Assembly: GCA_019310785.1 (NCBI GenBank)
Contig: JAFDDR010000006.1
Location: 19,411-83,410 of the forward strand
Length of the DNA stretch: 64,000 nucleotides
DNA from: Deltaproteobacteria bacterium
Lineage (GTDB): Bacteria; Desulfobacterota; DSM-4660; Desulfatiglandales; Desulfatiglandaceae
Direction of reading: 5' to 3'
Both the position numbers and the translations under genes were made by a program. The notes beneath the pieces are model-generated. The model was not told the DNA's origin and did no database searches. It was given only the letters and a program-made list of their open reading frames with translations. Shown here one piece after another: positions 34,936 through 43,837 of the stretch (position 1 is the first letter of the stretch; each line of letters opens with the position of its first letter).

Positions 34936-34996
34936 GGAGGCTGTCCGAGAAGTCACCAATTCTAATGATATAAATGCCTATTCTCGGACAGCCTCC
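34936..34996. repeat. 61-bp mini inverted-repeat element
   Basis: Two perfect 16-base inverted arms, GGAGGCTGTCCGAGAA and TTCTCGGACAGCCTCC, surround 29 AT-rich bases. One arm is repeated exactly at 24273-24288. It lies 5 bases after the lipoprotein stop codon and could also act as a transcription-ending or RNA-stabilising hairpin, but no T-run follows. Confidence 0.75.
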
Positions 34997-35104
34997 TGGG
35001 TAAAAACAGTCGAATTCCATGATCCCGGAGATTCTCTTTTCCGTTTAATGTTTGCAAAATAACTTAGCGATTATAGGGCTCTGCCCACCATCAGGAAAAA
35101 GCTC

Positions 35105-36712
35105 ATGTACCCCATCGACTGGATCATCCTGATTGTCTACATTTTAGTGATCATATACATGGGTTTTTACGTGGGACGTTCCCAGCATTCCCAGGAGGAC
35201 TACTATTTAGGGGGTCGTGAAATGTCCTCGTGGCAGGTCGCCTTGTCCATCGTGGCCACCCAGGTGAGTGCCATCAGCCTGATTGGCGCCCCTGCCTTCA
35301 TTGCCATGAAACCTGGGGGTGGCCTTGTCTGGCTCCAGTACGAATTCGCTATCCCCCTTGCCATGATGCTGATCATGCTGACAGTGGTTCCCATGTACCA
35401 TAGAACCGGAGTTATCAGCATCTATGAGTACCTGGAAAAACGGTTCGGCAGTGCCACCCGAACTATTCTGAGCCTCATCTTTATGGCAAGCAGGGGACTT
35501 GCAACCGGCGTGGCCCTCCTTGCCACATCCATTGTCACCAGCGTGTGTATGGACATGCCGCTTTTTCATACTGTCCTTCTCATCGGGGTAATCTCCATTG
35601 TCTATACTGCAATGGGGGGAATTCGCGCGGACATCTATTCCGATATTCTTCAACTTGTTATCCTGTGGTCAGGGGCCATTATCTGCCTGTGGGTCCTTTT
35701 TGGTCTTGTCGGCGATGATCCCTTTGGCGGAGTGACACGGACAGCAGCGGGCAGGTACCAGGTTTTTAATATGAGCGGCTCAGGCCTGGGAGACGGAGAG
35801 ACCTTCGGGTTCTGGCCCATGTTAGTGGGAGGCTTTTTCCTTTATCTGTCTTATTATGGCTGTGATCAGAGCGAGACCCAGAGACTCTTGACAGCCAGAG
35901 GGGCAAAGCAGGCACAGAAGGCCCTTTTTTACAACGGGATGATCCGGTTTCCACTGGTCATTACCTATTGCAGCCTCGGGATATTCCTGATCCCCTTTTT
36001 ACACACACATCCAGGTTTCCTGAACAGGCTTGCGGGCCAGTCCCCGGATTTTCTTCTTCCGCATTTTCTGCTGGAATACATGCCCCACGGGCTTTTGGGG
36101 CTTTTGATTGCGGGGATTTTTGCCGCGTCCATGTCCAGCCTTGACAGCACCCTAAACTCTTTAAGCGCAGTCACCTGGCGCGATTTCCTCCAAAAGTACT
36201 TCACGCGATTTAAAACCATTCCCCGCGAAAAGGAGGTGTGGGTATCAAAAATCCTGACCGTTTTGTGGGGCCTGCTATGCACTGTCTTTGCCCTAAGTAT
36301 GATAGGAGGCCCGGAGACAGTGCTGGTCTTAGTCAACAAGATCGGATCCGCCTTTTACGGTCCCATCTTAGCCACGTTCTGGTTGGGTATTTTGACTAAG
36401 AAAGCTTCCCAGCCCGGGGCAATCACGGGACTCGGGACCGGTGTGGCTATGAATATATTTATGTGGCAATTTTTTGGTAAGGCCGTCTCATGGCTGTGGT
36501 GGAATCCAATAGGGTTTTTTACATCTTTTATCGTAGGGTACGGCGTAAGCCTTGCGTTTTCGAAAAAGAGACCGGAAGTCAGTGAAGGGCTCCAACAGAG
36601 CCCGGGCAAGCCCGGTCTCCCTCTAATCTATTATCTCGCCTTAACAGGTGTTTTTGGCGGGATTCTTCTTGTGTGTTGGCTCATAGAACGTGTTCTTACG
36701 GGAGCACCTTAA
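35105..36712 (+). CDS. Sodium:solute symporter family protein
   Basis: 535 aa with about 13 hydrophobic helices in the SSS (LeuT-fold) pattern. Landmarks are the opening DWIILIVYILVIIYMGFYVG with DYYLGGREM, the TQVSAISLIGAPAF unwound helix, GGIRADIYSDILQLVIL, a cytoplasmic RLLTARGAKQAQKAL loop and FAASMSSLDSTLNSLSA near the sodium site. The substrate (sugar, carboxylate, amino acid or proline-like) is not evident. No partner gene follows on the same strand, and the neighbours downstream are on the minus strand. Confidence 0.9.
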   Translation: MYPIDWIILIVYILVIIYMGFYVGRSQHSQEDYYLGGREMSSWQVALSIVATQVSAISLIGAPAFIAMKPGGGLVWLQYEFAIPLAMMLIMLTVVPMYHRTGVISIYEYLEKRFGSATRTILSLIFMASRGLATGVALLATSIVTSVCMDMPLFHTVLLIGVISIVYTAMGGIRADIYSDILQLVILWSGAIICLWVLFGLVGDDPFGGVTRTAAGRYQVFNMSGSGLGDGETFGFWPMLVGGFFLYLSYYGCDQSETQRLLTARGAKQAQKALFYNGMIRFPLVITYCSLGIFLIPFLHTHPGFLNRLAGQSPDFLLPHFLLEYMPHGLLGLLIAGIFAASMSSLDSTLNSLSAVTWRDFLQKYFTRFKTIPREKEVWVSKILTVLWGLLCTVFALSMIGGPETVLVLVNKIGSAFYGPILATFWLGILTKKASQPGAITGLGTGVAMNIFMWQFFGKAVSWLWWNPIGFFTSFIVGYGVSLAFSKKRPEVSEGLQQSPGKPGLPLIYYLALTGVFGGILLVCWLIERVLTGAP

Positions 36713-36775
36713 TTCAATCGTAATATCTCAATAAATCGGGGCTTCTCACCCCCACATGACCCTGCCCCGTCCCCG

Positions 36776-37576
36776 CTAAAGACGGGAGACAAGGGGGAGG
36801 GTTGGGGTGAGGGGGAAGAGCAATTGTTTTACATAACCCAGACATTTTCTTATTTCCCAGGGCCTCAGTTCCAGCGTCATTGTCCCGCAATAGCCAATCC
36901 CTTTCAATTGCTGAAATATCCTTTTGAAATCAACGATCCCCTCTCCCACAGGCAGATGAAGATCATCATCAGGTGAGTTTCCACCACGGTTGTCATGCAC
37001 ATGGATATGCTTAATCCTGTCAAGGTGCTTTTTCATGAACCCATAACTGGTATTTTGTTTTGATAAAAGCTGGGCGTGGCCCATGTCCAGAGTCATGTTC
37101 AAATGAGGTAATGTCTTGAAAACGCCCGCTAAATGGGTTGCGGTCTCGCTCAGGTTCTCAAGACAAATGGTAATGCCTGCATCTGTTGCAATCTCAATAA
37201 GCCTTTTGAGGAAACCGATCTTGTAGGCGATTGCATCCGGGGTCAAAAATCGGGGGTCCAACCAGAGATGTATGGTCAAAAGCCTCATATCCAGATCGGG
37301 CATGATGGAAAGGACCTGAACCAGCTTGGGCATATAAATACTTTCAAGGGTTTCTATATCATTCGGGTCCCCTTCCCGGGGTCCGTGGCACAGGTAATAG
37401 AGACCGGTTTTCTTCTTTAAGTCGATATAGGTGTCTTTAAGGGACTGGAATTTTTCCGGATCAATAATAGGAATCTCAGCAAATTGAAGCCCTAATTCAT
37501 GCAGGGCCATAACATCTTCCGGACTTCGGGCAGTGCCGCCCAAATGAATTGATTGCTTATCATTTGTCGTATCCAT
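36776..37576 (-). CDS. Sugar phosphate isomerase/epimerase-like TIM barrel protein
   Basis: 266 aa of the AP-endonuclease-2/xylose-isomerase-like barrel: CLENLSETATHLAG, LDMGHAQLLSK, HIHVHDNRGGNSPDDDLHLPVGEG and TLELRP carry the usual Glu/His/Asp metal ligands. The family includes isomerases, epimerases and endonuclease IV; the substrate is unknown. The last ~12 residues (FPLTPTLPLVSRL) are encoded by a GGGTGAGGG-rich intergenic repeat, so the native C-terminus seems to have been replaced. It is 50 bases downstream of the MFS gene, on the same strand. Confidence 0.82.
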   Translation of the reverse strand: MDTTNDKQSIHLGGTARSPEDVMALHELGLQFAEIPIIDPEKFQSLKDTYIDLKKKTGLYYLCHGPREGDPNDIETLESIYMPKLVQVLSIMPDLDMRLLTIHLWLDPRFLTPDAIAYKIGFLKRLIEIATDAGITICLENLSETATHLAGVFKTLPHLNMTLDMGHAQLLSKQNTSYGFMKKHLDRIKHIHVHDNRGGNSPDDDLHLPVGEGIVDFKRIFQQLKGIGYCGTMTLELRPWEIRKCLGYVKQLLFPLTPTLPLVSRL

Positions 37577-37625
37577 AGTAAAACGGTCCCCCCCAATTTA
37601 AGCTCTTTTAGAAACTCATCCCGAG

Positions 37626-38882
37626 TCAGGCACGGGAAATTACCCTCTTCTCTCTTGTTGAATCCCGGGTAGTTAAATAGAGCCCTGCACTCACAAACAA
37701 CGCTACAGAACATATCAAAAATGCAGCGGAATATGCTTCTCCGTTTTGTGTCAGATCCCCGCTTATCTGTTTTATGACGCCTCCGAGTCCATGTATAAAG
37801 ACCCCCGCGCCTAACATGGTGAAAAAATTAATGCCGGCCATTGCCGTCCCCGACATCTCCTCGGGCATAAGCTCTTTGATGTGCGCATAACTGATCTGGT
37901 TGAAGGAGGCGAAAAAACCAAGTACAAAAAAGAGAGCCCCTAACAAGGGGAGGTAGAACGTTCCTTGCCACTTAGACAGCACAAATACTGTTAGAGCGGT
38001 GATGCATGAGGCTAAGATGACTATGCTTTTCCTCGATCTGAAAACACGGTCCGAGAGCATACCGCCCGTTGGAGAACCTAAAATGAATGCAATGCTGATC
38101 ATGAGGAGAAGATTGCCCGCTGTTACATGGGAGAGTCCAAGGTATTCCATGAGAAAGGGGCCGGCCCAGAGCGCCTGAATAGAGGCAAACGATCCGTAGC
38201 GAAGAAAAATGCTAAAGGAAATAGCCCAGAAACTCCAGCTTGAAAAAAGCCTTTTTATGGATACTGTCAAGGGAAGCGAGTTTGCTCGATCCGGGGATCT
38301 TACGATGGGGGTTTGCTTGCCGGAGGGTCTGTCCTGAACAAAAAGGAACAGACATATGATCAGCAGGAAATTGAGACCGGCAAGGGCGTAAAAGGAGCCT
38401 CTCCATCCCAGGGATTGCACCATCAGGGCCAGTGGTGTCGTGGCGGCAAGGCTTCCCAAAGTTCCTAATGCCAGGACCAAACCGGAGAGGGATGCGAATT
38501 TTTTCGGCTCGAACCAATAGGTCAGGAGTTTTAAGGTGCCCATGAAGTTGGCCGCCATACCCACTCCAAGGAGCGCCCGGCCCATAACGCCGCCCGCAAG
38601 GCTGGCAGTGCCGGCAAAGATCAATGTTCCGCATACCCCGATGACATTGAGAAACAGCATCGTGGTTTTTGCACCGACGCGATCCAGGATGGGCCCAAGG
38701 GGCAACTGAATCAGGGCAAAGGCATAAAAGAAGGCTGCACCCAAAAGACCCAGATCATTAGGTTCCAGGTTAAGATCCCTACTTAGGTCGGGGGCAATAA
38801 TGGCATTTGATGCCCTGTAAAAAAGGGAGATAAGAAAAAGAGATGTGCAAACCGCAAATAGTGTCCATGGCCGTGATTTCAT
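37626..38882 (-). CDS. Major facilitator superfamily transporter
   Basis: 418 aa, 12 predicted helices. MFS features are the N-terminal FYRASNAIIAPDLSRDL segment, the loop motif PLGPILDRVGAKTTM after TM2, its C-terminal-half echo GGMLSDRVFRSRKSIV, and GRALLGVGMAANFMG. It resembles the organic-acid/hexuronate-type or nitrate-type anaerobe MFS proteins, but no substrate can be named. It probably shares a transcript with the TIM-barrel gene (50-base gap). Confidence 0.9.
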   Translation of the reverse strand: MKSRPWTLFAVCTSLFLISLFYRASNAIIAPDLSRDLNLEPNDLGLLGAAFFYAFALIQLPLGPILDRVGAKTTMLFLNVIGVCGTLIFAGTASLAGGVMGRALLGVGMAANFMGTLKLLTYWFEPKKFASLSGLVLALGTLGSLAATTPLALMVQSLGWRGSFYALAGLNFLLIICLFLFVQDRPSGKQTPIVRSPDRANSLPLTVSIKRLFSSWSFWAISFSIFLRYGSFASIQALWAGPFLMEYLGLSHVTAGNLLLMISIAFILGSPTGGMLSDRVFRSRKSIVILASCITALTVFVLSKWQGTFYLPLLGALFFVLGFFASFNQISYAHIKELMPEEMSGTAMAGINFFTMLGAGVFIHGLGGVIKQISGDLTQNGEAYSAAFLICSVALFVSAGLYLTTRDSTREKRVISRA

Positions 38883-38920
38883 AACGCGGTCTTATAGCAG
38901 GCTCGCCGGAAAATAACCAC

Positions 38921-40120
38921 CTAATACCTAAACATGCCGTTTTCATAAACCACCGTCTTTTTGCCGTTATTTAGATAGGCGGTGACGGTTTTTTTCTCGG
39001 TATTTACCAGGTCCCAGTGGAGGGCTGAATCGTTAAATCCTAATTTTCTTTTCCTCTCTTTGGTAAGCCTTGCCGGGTCTCCCTCAAAGGTGTCGGCATA
39101 TGAGTCCCCTGCGGCGAGGTGACAATTCCCGTAACGGCCTCCGTAATTTTCATCATACAGGGTATTGGCCATGAACCTGTTTATGCGGGAAAAGCGTTTA
39201 TCGGTCAGGGAAAACTCCCCTACCCTGCTGGCCCCCTTGTCCATGGCAAGCTGTTTGACGACAAAATCCCTTCCTTTTTTGGCCTTTATCTCAACTACGG
39301 AGCCTTTCTTGAAAACAAGCCTGACTCCTTCCACATAATTTCCGCTTCGAAAAGACGGCTGGTTTGCATAATACACACCTTCCGTTCCCCGCCAGTCCGG
39401 GGAGAGAAAGATCTCGAAACTGGGGATGTTATGGCCCGAGATCCCTATCCATTTTCGTTGTTTTCCGGGCACAACCTTCAGATCCATGCTTTCAGATTCA
39501 ATATGAAAGTATCTAACCTCCATGCTGTTCATCCACTTCTTTACGGCCATGGCATCTTTGTAAATGGTCTTCCATGCACGAACCGGATCGACCTTGTCCA
39601 AATAACATGCCTTGATGACCTGGTTGGTATATTCCTTCTCTGAGAGCTTTGCCTGTTTAGCTAATTCCATGGTAGGCAGGGTGCAGAGGGTCCATCCGAA
39701 CATTCTGCTGTTTTCCCGTTTCTGGAGGATCTCCCGCAACGGCTTGCTGGCCACGGCAGCTTTTCCGATTCTCTTTGGATCAATGTCGCTCAGATGGGTG
39801 AGCGATTCCGGGGCTCGCAGATAGATATTCCCATTAAGACTGTTGAGAAGTTCTTTTTGTCCCGGCGCTATAAAGACTAACTGCCTGTTATTCGATTTCC
39901 CGTAAAAGTTGTGTTCCATAACAGGTGTCAAACCCTGGCGAAGGACCGGGTGCATTCCCATGTCCAGGAGTTTACCCTGAAGGGTTTCCGCAAGTTTAAC
40001 AGCCGCCGGGTCAAAACGGACCAATATAATGTCATTCCTCTTAAACCTGCCCTTTCTTGCGGTTTTCAATCCCCATAAAAGCACATCCGAATATTTTTCC
40101 AACTGTCTCTTTGTCAGCAT
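38921..40120 (-). CDS. M29-family metallo-aminopeptidase
   Basis: 399 aa, the usual length for thermophilic-type M29 aminopeptidases (AmpS/aminopeptidase T), which remove N-terminal residues with two metal ions. Likely metal and catalytic residues lie in PSFEIFLSPDWRGTEGV (Glu), RVGEFSLTDKRFS (Glu), YGGRYGNCHLAAGDSYADT (Tyr, His) and DSALHWDLVNT (His-x-Asp). All are in the expected order, so it looks active. It lies 38 bases upstream of the MFS gene on the same strand; a peptide or amino-acid uptake link is possible. Confidence 0.88.
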   Translation of the reverse strand: MLTKRQLEKYSDVLLWGLKTARKGRFKRNDIILVRFDPAAVKLAETLQGKLLDMGMHPVLRQGLTPVMEHNFYGKSNNRQLVFIAPGQKELLNSLNGNIYLRAPESLTHLSDIDPKRIGKAAVASKPLREILQKRENSRMFGWTLCTLPTMELAKQAKLSEKEYTNQVIKACYLDKVDPVRAWKTIYKDAMAVKKWMNSMEVRYFHIESESMDLKVVPGKQRKWIGISGHNIPSFEIFLSPDWRGTEGVYYANQPSFRSGNYVEGVRLVFKKGSVVEIKAKKGRDFVVKQLAMDKGASRVGEFSLTDKRFSRINRFMANTLYDENYGGRYGNCHLAAGDSYADTFEGDPARLTKERKRKLGFNDSALHWDLVNTEKKTVTAYLNNGKKTVVYENGMFRY

Positions 40121-40161
40121 TATTGTACCTCCATGTTCTTTTTATGTACATTCTTTCTCAC

Positions 40162-40219
40162 AGCGTAGCGCAGGGCTTTAGCCCTGCATCAAAATGGCAG
40201 AGCTAAAGCTCTACGCTAC
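40162..40219. repeat. Compound palindromic repeat
   Basis: AGCGTAG ... CTACGCT outer arms enclose two smaller hairpins, GCAGGGCTTTAGCCCTGC and AGAGCTAAAGCTCT. It lies between the aminopeptidase gene and the PUA-like gene, in the 108-base intergenic gap. Confidence 0.75.
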
Positions 40220-40228
40220 AAAAAAAGG

Positions 40229-40717
40229 CTATGTGCCGTCGTAGGGTGGGCCACTTGACGAAGTTTCCAGCATGGCCTGTCTCAGTTCTTTCTTGGGAAT
40301 CTGGGAACGAACCTTGCCATTTATTAAAAACCCGAGACCCAGAACACGGTCCTTCCCTTGGACAAGAATCACATAACCCGTATCCAGATCCATGTCCACA
40401 GGAAGTTCTTCTCCGGCCACAAGCCTTGTCAGTTGTTGATCGTCAATCTCAATCCTTGCCTTTGTCGCGGCCTGCCCGAAAACCTGGATCAAACGTGTCG
40501 TGGGTTTTACAAATACGCTGATCTTTTGAAAGGCCCTCAAACCCACTTTTGAGACCTTGAGTTGTGATGCGGACATGACCTCCAAAACCGCATTGTTTAT
40601 GAGTTGCCAGCTACCCTTTCGCTTGAACAACAGGTAGTTATCAAACATTTTTTCGGGAATTCCAAAACGGTCTTCCATGTATGAAAAAATGCGCCGCCGG
40701 TCAGTTTCTTCTGCCAA
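40229..40717 (-). CDS. PUA-like RNA-binding protein paired with an RsmB/NOP-type methyltransferase
   Basis: About 162 aa. The core (EDRFGIPEKMFDNYLLFKRKG, then VSKVGLRAFQKISVFVKP and GYVILVQGKDRVLGLGF) matches the C-terminal RNA-binding domain that many NOP/Sun rRNA methyltransferases carry in one chain. Here it is a separate gene directly after the enzyme. The tracked start (40792) would overlap the methyltransferase by 92 bases. TTG at 40717 (17-base overlap) or ATG at 40678 are more likely; none has a strong ribosome site. The product probably helps the methyltransferase recognise RNA. Confidence 0.75.
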   Translation of the reverse strand: MAEETDRRRIFSYMEDRFGIPEKMFDNYLLFKRKGSWQLINNAVLEVMSASQLKVSKVGLRAFQKISVFVKPTTRLIQVFGQAATKARIEIDDQQLTRLVAGEELPVDMDLDTGYVILVQGKDRVLGLGFLINGKVRSQIPKKELRQAMLETSSSGPPYDGT

Positions 40718-41606
40718 TTCGGGCCATGAAGAATCCCACTGAATCGATTCTGTGGGGATAGAACCTGGCAGTCCTTTCAAGTTGTTTGTCATAGTTTTTA
40801 TTTCCCCATTTGATTAGTCCCGGATCGTAATCCAGGCCCACATGAATGGGAAGCAGCTTTGCGTCCCGGTTATCCAATAAAAGATTGACCACTGATTCGT
40901 TTTCTTCGGGGTTGTACGTGCACGTTGAATACAGCATCTCACCGTTCTTTTTCAGGAGATCAAACCCACGGAGCATAATCTTTTTCTGCAGGTCGGAAAG
41001 CTTTGCCTTTGTGCCGGTTTCCCGGTATGTAAAATCTTTTTTCGTCTGCCTGAACCTCCCCTCTCCCGAACATGGAACATCGGCCAAAATATAGTCAAAC
41101 CGGTGTTTCATGGGGAATTCCTGGGCCTGGTACCCGGTGATAACTGCGTTAAGGACCCCCAACCTTTCAAGGGTGTGCCCCAAGGGGATTTGTCGTTTAG
41201 GGTAGAGTTCATTTGCAACAATAAACCCCGTGTTATGCATCAATTCGGCTAAATGTGAGGTCTTTCCGCCGGGAGAAGCGCACATGTCAAGCACGTAGGC
41301 CCCTTGTTCGGGCCCAAGGGCTATGGATGCAAGACAGGATGTGAGGGCCTGAGGATGAATATGGCCCAGAAAATATTCCAAGAGATTTCCGGAAGAATTC
41401 AATTCCGGAGCAAGATACAGGGAGTTATTCTTTCCGGTCGCGCTTTTAAGGTGAATCCCTTTAGCCTCTAAAGAGTCCACCACCAAAACCGGCTCTGCTT
41501 TTATTAGGTTGACCCTGAGGTGGGTGGGAAAGGGATTGTGTAGACTTTCCTGGAAAAGGGAGAAGTCGGGGATGATCTCTTGGTACCGTTCAAAAATGGG
41601 TTTCAT
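40701..41606 (-). CDS. RsmB/NOP family SAM-dependent RNA cytosine-5 methyltransferase
   Basis: 301 aa. The SAM site MCASPGGKTSHLA, motif IV DVPCSGEGRF (first catalytic Cys) and motif VI YSTCTYNPEENE (second catalytic Cys) are intact. N-terminal RNA-binding region PTHLRVNLIKAEP. It methylates C5 of cytosine in rRNA or tRNA; the target base is unknown. The chain is short because the PUA-like C-terminal domain is encoded by the next gene, which overlaps its 3' end. It follows the acyl-CoA dehydrogenase gene by 47 bases. Confidence 0.9.
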   Translation of the reverse strand: MKPIFERYQEIIPDFSLFQESLHNPFPTHLRVNLIKAEPVLVVDSLEAKGIHLKSATGKNNSLYLAPELNSSGNLLEYFLGHIHPQALTSCLASIALGPEQGAYVLDMCASPGGKTSHLAELMHNTGFIVANELYPKRQIPLGHTLERLGVLNAVITGYQAQEFPMKHRFDYILADVPCSGEGRFRQTKKDFTYRETGTKAKLSDLQKKIMLRGFDLLKKNGEMLYSTCTYNPEENESVVNLLLDNRDAKLLPIHVGLDYDPGLIKWGNKNYDKQLERTARFYPHRIDSVGFFMARIGRRN

Positions 41607-41653
41607 GTTTTACAGTGATCAACGTAGCACATGGATGAAGATATAAATAATGG

Positions 41654-42796
41654 TTATTTTCCAATAACATGGTTTGCAATGACTATTCTCTGGATCTCGG
41701 AAGTGCCTTCATAGATGGTGAAGACCCTTGCGTCACGGTAGTATCTTTCCACGGGAAATTCCTTGATATAGCCGTACCCGCCGTGAATCTGAAGGGCCTG
41801 GTAGGCCACCTTGTTGGCCATTTCAGAGGCAAAGACCTTTGCCATGGATGCGGCCGCTGAAAAATTCTCTTCCCTGTCCCTCATGGCAGCGGCATTAAAG
41901 GTCAGCAGCCTGGCCGCCTCGATCTGGGTGGCCATGTCCGCGATCATCCAGCGTATCCCCTGGAACTGGGAAATGGGTTTATTGAACTGGACCCTTTCTT
42001 TTGCATAGCTTACTGCTGCGTCCAAACAGGCCTGTGCCAGACCCACGGACTGGGATGCAATTCCGATCCGCCCGCCGTCGAGTGAGACCATGGCAATCTT
42101 AAACCCGTCCCCTTCCTCGCCCAAAAGATTTTCTGCGGGTACACGGCAGTCCTCGAAAATCAATTCTACCGTATCAGAGCCCCTAAGGCCCATTTTATCC
42201 TCCTCTTTCCCGACAGAAAAGCCGGGGGTTCCTTTTTCCACAATAAAGGCACTAATGCCTCGATGTTTTTTCTCCTTGTCCGTATAGGCGGTCACAACCG
42301 TAACATCCGAATTCTTTCCGGTTGTAATGAACATCTTGGTCCCGTTGATTACATAACTGTCCCCGTCTCTGACCGCTTTTGCCTTCTGCCCTGCCGGATT
42401 TGAACCGGCGCCGGGTTCTGTTACGGCAAAAGACCCGATCTTCTCCCCTGCGGCCAATGGCTTTAAATAGGTTTCTTTCAGATAGTCTGAACCGAAAAGG
42501 TATATGGGACCGCAGGCCACCGAGTTGTGGACCGACATTACCACTGCCGTAGAAGCGCATGCATAGGCAACTTCCTGCAGCGCTGCGGAATAGCTCACCG
42601 TATCCGCTCCCACGCCATTGTATTCGGCCGGGACGTTCATGCCCATAAGTCCCAGTTCACCCATCTTTCTGATATTTTCCCCTGGGAATTCCTTTGTCTT
42701 ATCCCTCTCTGCGGCGGTAGGCAAAAGGACCTCACGGGCAAATTCCCTTACCATTGCCCGAATCATTCTTTGTTCTTCAGTCAATTCATAGGCCAT
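41654..42796 (-). CDS. Acyl-CoA dehydrogenase (short/branched-chain type)
   Basis: FAD enzyme that forms the 2,3-double bond of an acyl-CoA and passes electrons to ETF. 380 aa with the family motifs FAVTEPGAGSNPAGQKAKA, GTKMFITTG and the C-terminal QIHGGYGYIKEFPVERYYRD. The catalytic base region YEGTSEIQR supplies Glu in the short/medium-chain position. It shares layout with the second dehydrogenase at 47312. It is the promoter-distal dehydrogenase of the acyl-CoA cluster, separated from the mutase genes by an XRE-cupin regulator. Substrate could be butyryl- or isobutyryl-CoA. Confidence 0.92.
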   Translation of the reverse strand: MAYELTEEQRMIRAMVREFAREVLLPTAAERDKTKEFPGENIRKMGELGLMGMNVPAEYNGVGADTVSYSAALQEVAYACASTAVVMSVHNSVACGPIYLFGSDYLKETYLKPLAAGEKIGSFAVTEPGAGSNPAGQKAKAVRDGDSYVINGTKMFITTGKNSDVTVVTAYTDKEKKHRGISAFIVEKGTPGFSVGKEEDKMGLRGSDTVELIFEDCRVPAENLLGEEGDGFKIAMVSLDGGRIGIASQSVGLAQACLDAAVSYAKERVQFNKPISQFQGIRWMIADMATQIEAARLLTFNAAAMRDREENFSAAASMAKVFASEMANKVAYQALQIHGGYGYIKEFPVERYYRDARVFTIYEGTSEIQRIVIANHVIGK

Positions 42797-42848
42797 TGAT
42801 ACACCTCAGCGTCTTGTAACTCTTTGATATTATTATTTTTTATATCAC

Positions 42849-43397
42849 CTATGGCGTATATAGCACAACCAGCAATTCGGCCTTTTCTGAGCTTATGTTT
42901 CTGAGCTTATGGGTAATGGAGGAATTGAAATGCAGGCTTTCGCCGGGTCCGAGAATATTCTTGTTGTCACCGACCATGACCTCTACTTTCCCCTTGAGTA
43001 CATACTGGAATTCTTCACCTAAGTGCTGGTAACTAACCCCTTTGTGATCCGACTTGGGATCAATGGTGATCTTGAAGGCCTTTAGGTGTTTATGCCTGGC
43101 CTCAGGTGTAAGGATGGCATATGTATAGTCCTCGGTTCTCTTTTGATAATCGTCTTTGGTCTTCTTTCCTGCCTTCTTCTTCTCCTCTTTTAGGAGGATG
43201 CTCGAATCTATTTCAAGTGCCCTTGAGAGCTGGAGAATAACAGAGACCGGCGGGGTCACCTCTCCCTTTTCCACCTCGGAGATATATTGTGTGGTCATGC
43301 CTGTCTCATTGGCAAGATTCTTGAGGGTCAGCTTTTTATCTCTCCTCATTTTTAATAGTTTCTTACCTATGGGCTGGGTCTTTTTTTTAGCTGCCAT
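42849..43397 (-). CDS. XRE-family regulator with cupin domain
   Basis: 182 aa. An N-terminal helix-turn-helix (LTLKNLANETGMTTQYISEV, about residues 22-60) is followed by a charged linker (KEEKKKAGKKTKDD) and a C-terminal cupin (YQHLGEEFQYVLKGKVEVMVG ... GESLHFNSSITHKLRN) that can bind a small ligand. This architecture (XRE-cupin) often regulates amino-acid, polyamine or fatty-acid genes. Its place directly before an acyl-CoA dehydrogenase gene on the same strand suggests control of that gene or the cluster in response to an acyl intermediate (inference). Confidence 0.9.
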   Translation of the reverse strand: MAAKKKTQPIGKKLLKMRRDKKLTLKNLANETGMTTQYISEVEKGEVTPPVSVILQLSRALEIDSSILLKEEKKKAGKKTKDDYQKRTEDYTYAILTPEARHKHLKAFKITIDPKSDHKGVSYQHLGEEFQYVLKGKVEVMVGDNKNILGPGESLHFNSSITHKLRNISSEKAELLVVLYTP

Positions 43398-43552
43398 GAG
43401 TACCTCCTATCTATAGAATTCGCTATGGATTTGTGTAAAATAGCACCTGGCGTTCTGCAGGACTGGATGAATTAGGCATTTGGTTTAAAATCAAACCTGC
43501 CTTTCATCAACTAACCTTGAACTCTGAACACCTGAACGTTGAACCTGACCAG

Positions 43553-43771
43553 TTACGTCTTTTTATACATACGCACCATGCGGTAGACAAAACCAATTAA
43601 AAGAGTAGCGCTTATCAGGATGATCAAATTTGAAGAGAAAAAGGTCATGATGAAGTAAAATGGGTCTTTCAGTTGGTAGGCCGCCATCAGAAGTTGAATT
43701 CCGAAAACAAGGAAAAAACAACCCATCAGCGTGAGAAGTACCTGTCGTATCCACCAAAAAATACCCGACAT
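43553..43771 (-). CDS. Small two-helix membrane protein, unknown
   Basis: 72 aa with two hydrophobic segments (about residues 8-30 and 40-62) and a basic C-terminus (VYRMVRMYKKT). It lies 66 bases after the GTPase gene on the same strand. The compact hydrophobic pattern with positive-inside charge supports a real membrane protein, but there is no recognisable family and no ribosome site strong enough to prove the start. Function unknown. Confidence 0.6.
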   Translation of the reverse strand: MSGIFWWIRQVLLTLMGCFFLVFGIQLLMAAYQLKDPFYFIMTFFSSNLIILISATLLIGFVYRMVRMYKKT

Positions 43772-43837
43772 ATTTCCTCAACCGACCCCTTTTCAGAGGC
43801 CTTTGCAGGTCATGACAGGAGGGGAAATGAGAATCAT

